Positions 6,060 to 9,325 of a stretch of 9,325 nt of DNA are shown one piece after another. The DNA comes from Bacillota bacterium (GTDB lineage: Bacteria > Bacillota > Clostridia > Lachnospirales > Lachnospiraceae): contig JAEYPA010000049.1 of NCBI GenBank assembly GCA_023411225.1, positions 1 to 9,325 of the forward strand. The letters run 5' to 3'. The notes under the pieces were generated by a model. The model was not told the origin of the DNA. It saw only the letters and a list, made by a program, of their open reading frames with translations, and did no database searches. Position numbers and translations under genes: made by a program. Positions within the stretch are counted from its first letter, which is position 1. Each line of letters starts with the position of its first letter.

Positions 6060-6449
6060 TTATTCAGCTATCTGCATATCATTCTCCAAGATATGATCTA
6101 TTAACCAATTTGTTAAGAACTCCAATATTTCATCAATCATGTCATCTGAATTCTCATCCAAATTATCTAAATCCCAATCTTCAATCTTTTCTCTAAACTC
6201 ATCATGCTGTACCTTTTGAATAAACATCTGATTATAATTTATGCTTTCCATATACTCCTCTTCATGATCAAAATGCATAAGTGTATAGTCTCTAAGTTCC
6301 TTTAACACATGTTTTACTTGATCATATTTGTCTACAAGAAATTCATTTCTCCTAACTTGATATGTTTCTTCTGCAATCTCAAACAATCTTCTATGCTCGT
6401 TATCAATCATTTCAATCCCTGTGAGATATTCATCTTTCATTTCGTACAT
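6060..6449 (-). CDS. Bacteriohemerythrin-like diiron protein with one substituted ligand
   Basis: Small cytoplasmic four-helix-bundle protein (129 residues, usual length for single-domain bacteriohemerythrins) expected to carry a diiron centre that binds oxygen reversibly or senses oxygen or NO. Expected ligands are found in family spacing: His19 (IDNEHRRLF), His59 and Glu63 (HFDHEE), His82 (QHDEF), His119 and Asp124 (WLIDHILEND). The seventh, normally His four residues before His82 in an HxxxH pair, is Gln78 here (QKVQH). The spacing Glu63 to 78 equals that of the family, so this is a substitution, not a gap. Whether the site still binds two irons is uncertain. The start at 6449 has AAGGAGG nine bases upstream. 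It has its own promoters and terminator, a stand-alone gene. In anaerobes such proteins are thought to protect against or buffer oxygen. Confidence 0.93.
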   Translation of the reverse strand: MYEMKDEYLTGIEMIDNEHRRLFEIAEETYQVRRNEFLVDKYDQVKHVLKELRDYTLMHFDHEEEYMESINYNQMFIQKVQHDEFREKIEDWDLDNLDENSDDMIDEILEFLTNWLIDHILENDMQIAE

Positions 6450-6498
6450 AGTATCTTTCCTCCTTAATATGAAATTCTAAGTTTTGAACAGTGAGATT

Positions 6499-6526
6499 AT
6501 TATGTAATTAATAATAATGGTAACAA
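6499..6526 (-). promoter_or_regulatory. Second candidate promoter of the hemerythrin gene (proximal)
   Basis: On the minus strand TTGTTA (6521-6526) and CATAAT (6499-6504) are separated by 16 bases. If used, the leader would be about 45 bases. The -35 lies in a small inverted repeat GTAA-TTG-TTAC (6520-6530). It is weaker than the distal promoter. Confidence 0.35.
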
Positions 6527-6544
6527 TTACTATTTTATAACATT

Positions 6545-6573
6545 ACAATATCATTTAATTTCACAAGTGTCAA
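6545..6573 (-). promoter_or_regulatory. Strong candidate promoter of the hemerythrin gene (distal)
   Basis: On the minus strand a consensus -35 TTGACA (6568-6573) is followed after 17 bases by TATTGT (6545-6550). The transcript would start near 6538 and have a leader of about 90 bases before the ATG at 6449. No obvious terminator is seen between it and the end of the riboflavin operon. Confidence 0.65.
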
Positions 6574-6621
6574 TCCAGTTTCATTGAATACAGGTTTCTC
6601 TTTCTAATTATTTTTACTGAT

Positions 6622-7272
6622 TCATAGGGTCATTTGTACTTTGCATATTTCTAAAGGATTATGTGCTATAAACTGTGCTCTTGACAATTCACCGGGTTGT
6701 CCATACCCATATACACATCCGATAAACTTAAGTCCATGTTTTTGTGAAATCTCTAGGTCATGAAGACGATCTCCAATAATGACAAACTCTCCACTGTATT
6801 CTTTTTTTATTTGGTTGAAGATTTTATACTTTGGAATCCAGTCAAAATCCTCACCACAATAAAAAGCAGAAAAATACCGTTCCAACTCAAAATACTTACA
6901 ACTGGCTATCATATAATTATGTTTACAGTTACTAAGAAAAATCAGTGTATGCCCATCTGCTTTTAGTCTCTTTAGCATTTCAAAAATCCCTGGGTATAAC
7001 TGCGCCTTACCACTGTTAATCAGATGCAACATTTCTTCACCAATCATTTGACTGCATAAATCTTTTGTTTCTTGTGAGATTGACTTTGGAAAACTATTCC
7101 ACATATCTTTAGACGTATATCCAAGCCAAATACTGATTTCCTGATCTGACCATGTCCTATCTGGCATTAAGCCGTGAGAGACAAGATAATTGTATGCCAA
7201 TCGGAAAGCCGGCGCATATATCTTAATACTATCGTGTAAAGTACCATCATAATCAAACACCAGTGTTGCCAT
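6622..7272 (-). CDS. HAD-superfamily phosphatase coupled to riboflavin genes
   Basis: Cytoplasmic phosphatase of 216 residues with all four HAD motifs: I, FDYDGTLHD with nucleophile Asp7 and acid/base Asp9; II, Ser114 in LSNC; III, Lys148 or Lys150 in PKYK; IV, GDRLHD with Asp168 and Asp172. The cap sequence between motifs I and II is helical (C1 type), and the tail GYGQPGEL resembles phosphoglycolate phosphatase-like (Gph) proteins. The ATG at 7272 comes one base after the ribH stop, so it is translated together with ribH; a longer reading from a TTG at 7284 is possible but less likely. The riboflavin pathway needs a phosphatase for 5-amino-6-(5-phosphoribitylamino)uracil, a step done by HAD enzymes in other bacteria. 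This gene is a good candidate for that step, by context only; a general sugar-phosphate or phosphoglycolate phosphatase is the alternative. Confidence 0.88.
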   Translation of the reverse strand: MATLVFDYDGTLHDSIKIYAPAFRLAYNYLVSHGLMPDRTWSDQEISIWLGYTSKDMWNSFPKSISQETKDLCSQMIGEEMLHLINSGKAQLYPGIFEMLKRLKADGHTLIFLSNCKHNYMIASCKYFELERYFSAFYCGEDFDWIPKYKIFNQIKKEYSGEFVIIGDRLHDLEISQKHGLKFIGCVYGYGQPGELSRAQFIAHNPLEICKVQMTL

Positions 7273-7273
7273 A

Positions 7274-7741
7274 TTAAGCTTCAATCTCTCTGATAAGATT
7301 TACCATTTCAATAGCACCAACGGCACAATCAAATCCCTTATTACCAGCTTTGGTACCAGCACGTTCTATGGCCTGTTCTATATTTTCAGTGGTCAATACC
7401 CCAAACATTACCGGAATATCACTGTTTAAAGCTACATGGGCAACCCCTTTTGATACCTCACTGCATACATAATCATAGTGAGAGGTATTGCCACGAATAA
7501 CTGCACCAAGGCAAATAATTGCATCAAAATTCCCACTTTTAGCCATTTTAGAGGCAATCAAAGGAATTTCAAAAGCTCCTGGAACCCAAGCTAAACTAAT
7601 GTCCTCTTCTTTCACATTATGACGTTTTAAGCCATCTAATGCTCCTCCAATCAGCTTATTCGTAATAAATTCGTTAAATCGTGCTGCAACAATTCCAACC
7701 TTAATGTTATTTACTACTAAATTACCTTCATATGTTTTCAT
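7274..7741 (-). CDS. ribH: 6,7-dimethyl-8-ribityllumazine synthase
   Basis: Penultimate enzyme of riboflavin synthesis: it condenses 5-amino-6-ribitylaminouracil with 3,4-dihydroxy-2-butanone 4-phosphate to give the lumazine. The protein is 155 residues, the normal length. Family hallmarks are RFNEFIT (21-27), VPGAFEIP (53-60), CLGAVIRGNTSHYDYV (77-92) with catalytic His88, and the C-terminal TTENIEQAIERAGTKAGNKG region that forms the phosphate and pentamer contacts. The protein normally assembles as a 60-mer or pentamers in the cytoplasm. The start is supported by AAGGAG nine bases upstream. It lies 23 bases after ribBA and one base before the HAD phosphatase, in the rib operon. Confidence 0.98.
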   Translation of the reverse strand: MKTYEGNLVVNNIKVGIVAARFNEFITNKLIGGALDGLKRHNVKEEDISLAWVPGAFEIPLIASKMAKSGNFDAIICLGAVIRGNTSHYDYVCSEVSKGVAHVALNSDIPVMFGVLTTENIEQAIERAGTKAGNKGFDCAVGAIEMVNLIREIEA

Positions 7742-7764
7742 AATTGAATTCTCCTTACTATTGA

Positions 7765-8964
7765 TTAATAATTTAATATATGTCCCATCTTTTTTTGTTT
7801 CGTTTTAAGATAAAATAAATCATAAGCGGTAGCATCCATTTGAATTGGTACACGCTCTACTATGTTAATACCAAAATCAGATAACTGATATACCTTATCA
7901 GGGTTATTCGTCAGAAGACGCATTGTTTTGACACCAAGGTCATGTAAAATCTGGGCACCTATGAAGTATTCTCGTAAATCACCTGGAAATCCTAAGGCAA
8001 TATTAGCTTCCAATGTATCCATACCATTATCCTGGAGCTCATAAGCACATAATTTATTGATAAGTCCAATGCCTCTGCCTTCCTGTCTCATATACAGAAG
8101 AATTCCTCTACCCTCTTTTTCAATTTGCGTCATGGCTGCAGCAAATTGTTGTCCGCAATCACAGCGGATAGATCCGAATGCATCACCAGTCAGACATTCT
8201 GAATGGACACGACACAATATATTTTCACCATCTCCAATTTCTCCTTTGACCAATGCTACATGATGCTCTCCATTTAATTTATTAATATATCCATACGCTT
8301 TGAAATTACCATATTTCGTTGGCATCTTAGTAATAACAACCTGATCTACCAATTTGTCGTGTCTTTTCCTATAATTCTGCAGTTCTTTTATGGTAATAAA
8401 TTTAAGATTCCATTTCTTAACTAGTTCCTTCAGTTCAGATGTTCGCATCATAGTGCCATCTTCCCTCATAATCTCACAACAAAGACCACACTCCTTTAGA
8501 CCTGCTAGACGCATTAAATCAACAGTTGCCTCTGTATGTCCATTGCGTTCTAACACCCCATTTTTCTTTGCCAACAGTGGAAACATATGTCCTGGGCGTC
8601 TGAAATCCTCAGGTTTTACATTATCCTCTACACATTTCATTGCAGTGATACTACGCTCAACGGCAGATATGCCTGTGGTAGTATCCACATAGTCAATAGA
8701 AACTGTAAAAGCCGTCTTGTGATTGTCGCTGTTATTACTAACCATCTGTGGTATTTGTAGTTTCTCAACCAACTTTTCTCCCATAGGCATACAGATTAAT
8801 CCTTTTCCATGCATCGCCATAAAATTAACATTCTCAGTATTGGCAAATTCAGCTGCACAGATAAGATCCCCTTCGTTTTCTCTATCAGGATCATCTGTGA
8901 CTACAATGATTTCTCCATTACGAAGCGCGTCTAGAGCTTCTGGAATCGTGTTATATTCAAACAT
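7765..8964 (-). CDS. ribBA: Bifunctional 3,4-dihydroxy-2-butanone-4-phosphate synthase / GTP cyclohydrolase II
   Basis: Supplies both precursors of the riboflavin pathway. Residues 1 to about 200 are the RibB domain, converting ribulose 5-phosphate to dihydroxybutanone phosphate: DRENEGD (27-33), HGKGLIC (52-58), RRPGHMFPL (122-130) and GHTEATVDL (142-150) are intact. Residues about 205-399 are the RibA domain, opening GTP: zinc ligands Cys257, Cys268 and Cys270 (C-x10-CxC), RQEGRGIGL (293-301), GDLREY (328-333) with the catalytic Arg331, and TNNPDK (362-367). The length of 399 residues is standard for the fusion. The Shine-Dalgarno AAGGAGG (8971-8977) overlaps the stop codon of ribE, and the ATG at 8964 follows six bases later, so the two genes are coupled. 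Expression is likely set by a riboswitch or promoter beyond the right edge. Confidence 0.98.
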   Translation of the reverse strand: MFEYNTIPEALDALRNGEIIVVTDDPDRENEGDLICAAEFANTENVNFMAMHGKGLICMPMGEKLVEKLQIPQMVSNNSDNHKTAFTVSIDYVDTTTGISAVERSITAMKCVEDNVKPEDFRRPGHMFPLLAKKNGVLERNGHTEATVDLMRLAGLKECGLCCEIMREDGTMMRTSELKELVKKWNLKFITIKELQNYRKRHDKLVDQVVITKMPTKYGNFKAYGYINKLNGEHHVALVKGEIGDGENILCRVHSECLTGDAFGSIRCDCGQQFAAAMTQIEKEGRGILLYMRQEGRGIGLINKLCAYELQDNGMDTLEANIALGFPGDLREYFIGAQILHDLGVKTMRLLTNNPDKVYQLSDFGINIVERVPIQMDATAYDLFYLKTKQKKMGHILNY

Positions 8965-8975
8965 GTTCTACCTCC

Positions 8976-9325
8976 TTAATATCCATATTTCTCTAAAAAT
9001 TCTACAGTAATATTGCTCTTTTCTTTTGTGGATGATAGCGGTTTTAGTAGCTTTTCTATATATTTGCCAACCACATCATTTTCCAGGTTGACCACATCTC
9101 CTACCTTCTTTTCTGACAGCGTTGTATTACTGATTGTATGTGGTATGATGGAAACAGAAAAATCATAATTACTAACTCTTGCTACTGTCAAACTTATTCC
9201 ATCAATAGCAATGGAACCTTTCTCAATTATGTAGTGTAATATCTTTTCTTCAGAGGAAATGTTATACCAGACCGCGTTATCGTCTGTTTTAATCGCTACT
9301 ATTTTTCCCACCCCATCTATATGGC
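8976..9325 (-). CDS. ribE: Riboflavin synthase, alpha chain, C-terminal half (truncated by window edge)
   Basis: Last enzyme of the pathway, dismutating two 6,7-dimethyl-8-ribityllumazine molecules to riboflavin. Riboflavin synthase consists of two similar lumazine-binding barrels; the 115 residues visible are the second barrel. It opens with HIDGVGKIVAI, which in the family follows a Gly (GHVDGVGxI), continues with IEKGSIAIDGISLTVA (lumazine pocket) and FSVSIIPHTISNTTL, and ends with DVVGKYIEKLL and a short tail. The frame is open to the window edge, and the GTG at 9311 is an internal valine codon, not a start. The first barrel (starting near MFTGII) and the usual upstream gene ribD would lie outside. 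Its stop codon overlaps the ribBA ribosome binding site. Confidence 0.95.
   Translation of the reverse strand, partial: HIDGVGKIVAIKTDDNAVWYNISSEEKILHYIIEKGSIAIDGISLTVARVSNYDFSVSIIPHTISNTTLSEKKVGDVVNLENDVVGKYIEKLLKPLSSTKEKSNITVEFLEKYGY

Noticed and set aside
6499..6518. Short TAA/TTA-rich microrepeat in the hemerythrin leader
   Set aside because: Irregular and short; expected by chance in AT-rich intergenic DNA.
6574..6621. A terminator for the riboflavin operon after the HAD gene
   Set aside because: Only short imperfect pairings were found and no T-run; the operon may end without an intrinsic terminator or be read through.
8390..8692. Plus-strand open frame of 100 codons opposite ribBA (also 8057-8263 and 8723-9010)
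   Set aside because: They lie wholly or mostly within strongly conserved coding sequence of ribBA on the other strand and have low-complexity Ser/Pro/Ile-rich translations.
8976..9311. A complete 111-residue lumazine-binding protein starting at GTG 9311
   Set aside because: The frame stays open upstream to the edge and the preceding codons read HIDG, the conserved start of the second riboflavin synthase barrel, so it is the end of a longer ribE gene.
8965..9325. FMN riboswitch
   Set aside because: The visible sequence is continuous coding from ribE to ribBA; if present, the riboswitch would be before the first rib gene beyond the right edge.

Overview
The window looks like a chromosomal segment of a low-GC Gram-positive anaerobe of the class Clostridia, most likely a Lachnospiraceae-type bacterium. 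That is an inference from the AT-rich sequence, the strong AGGAGG-type ribosome binding sites, the fused ribBA gene, the small bacteriohemerythrin and the two-component/ABC transporter gene set. All twelve genes are on the minus strand, so transcription runs from high to low coordinates. Genes are tightly packed and no gene-free stretch exceeds 300 bases; the longest gaps are 5823-6059 (237 bases) and 6450-6621 (172 bases), both with promoter or terminator signals only. No RNA gene, mobile element, CRISPR array or attachment site was seen.

Right block (6622-9325): the downstream part of a riboflavin biosynthesis operon. It holds the C-terminal half of riboflavin synthase (ribE, cut by the window edge), the bifunctional ribBA, lumazine synthase (ribH), and a HAD phosphatase whose ATG follows the ribH stop after one base. 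ribD and any FMN riboswitch would lie beyond the right edge. The HAD protein is a natural candidate for the dephosphorylation step of this pathway, which often has no dedicated gene.

Middle block (4484-6573): three apparently separate small transcription units. They encode a bacteriohemerythrin whose fourth expected iron ligand is Gln instead of His, a helical-repeat protein with a C-terminal zinc ribbon, and a flavin reductase-like FMN-binding protein. The hemerythrin and flavin reductase genes are followed by hairpin terminators, and all three are preceded by recognisable promoter sequences.

Left block (1-4479): an integral membrane protein of the YczE/YitT type, an OmpR-family response regulator and a sensor histidine kinase form one operon. 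It is followed by a MacB/LolD-type ABC ATPase and an FtsX-like permease (cut by the left edge). The promoter in front of the ATPase carries three direct repeats of TTAAG/ATAAG at an exact 11-base period, the arrangement bound by OmpR/PhoB-family regulators. The probable logic is that the kinase senses an envelope signal, the regulator binds the repeats, and the ABC exporter or detoxification pair is induced. The overall type resembles antimicrobial-peptide sensing/resistance modules of Firmicutes, but the substrate is unknown.

Five start codons were moved inward from the longest open frame (ATPase, response regulator, YczE-like protein, flavin reductase, HAD phosphatase), four because a Shine-Dalgarno sequence sits just before the internal ATG and one because the upstream TTG is poor. 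I see no clearly new system; the most checkable points are the triple repeat operator, the Gln-for-His hemerythrin and the ribH-coupled phosphatase.
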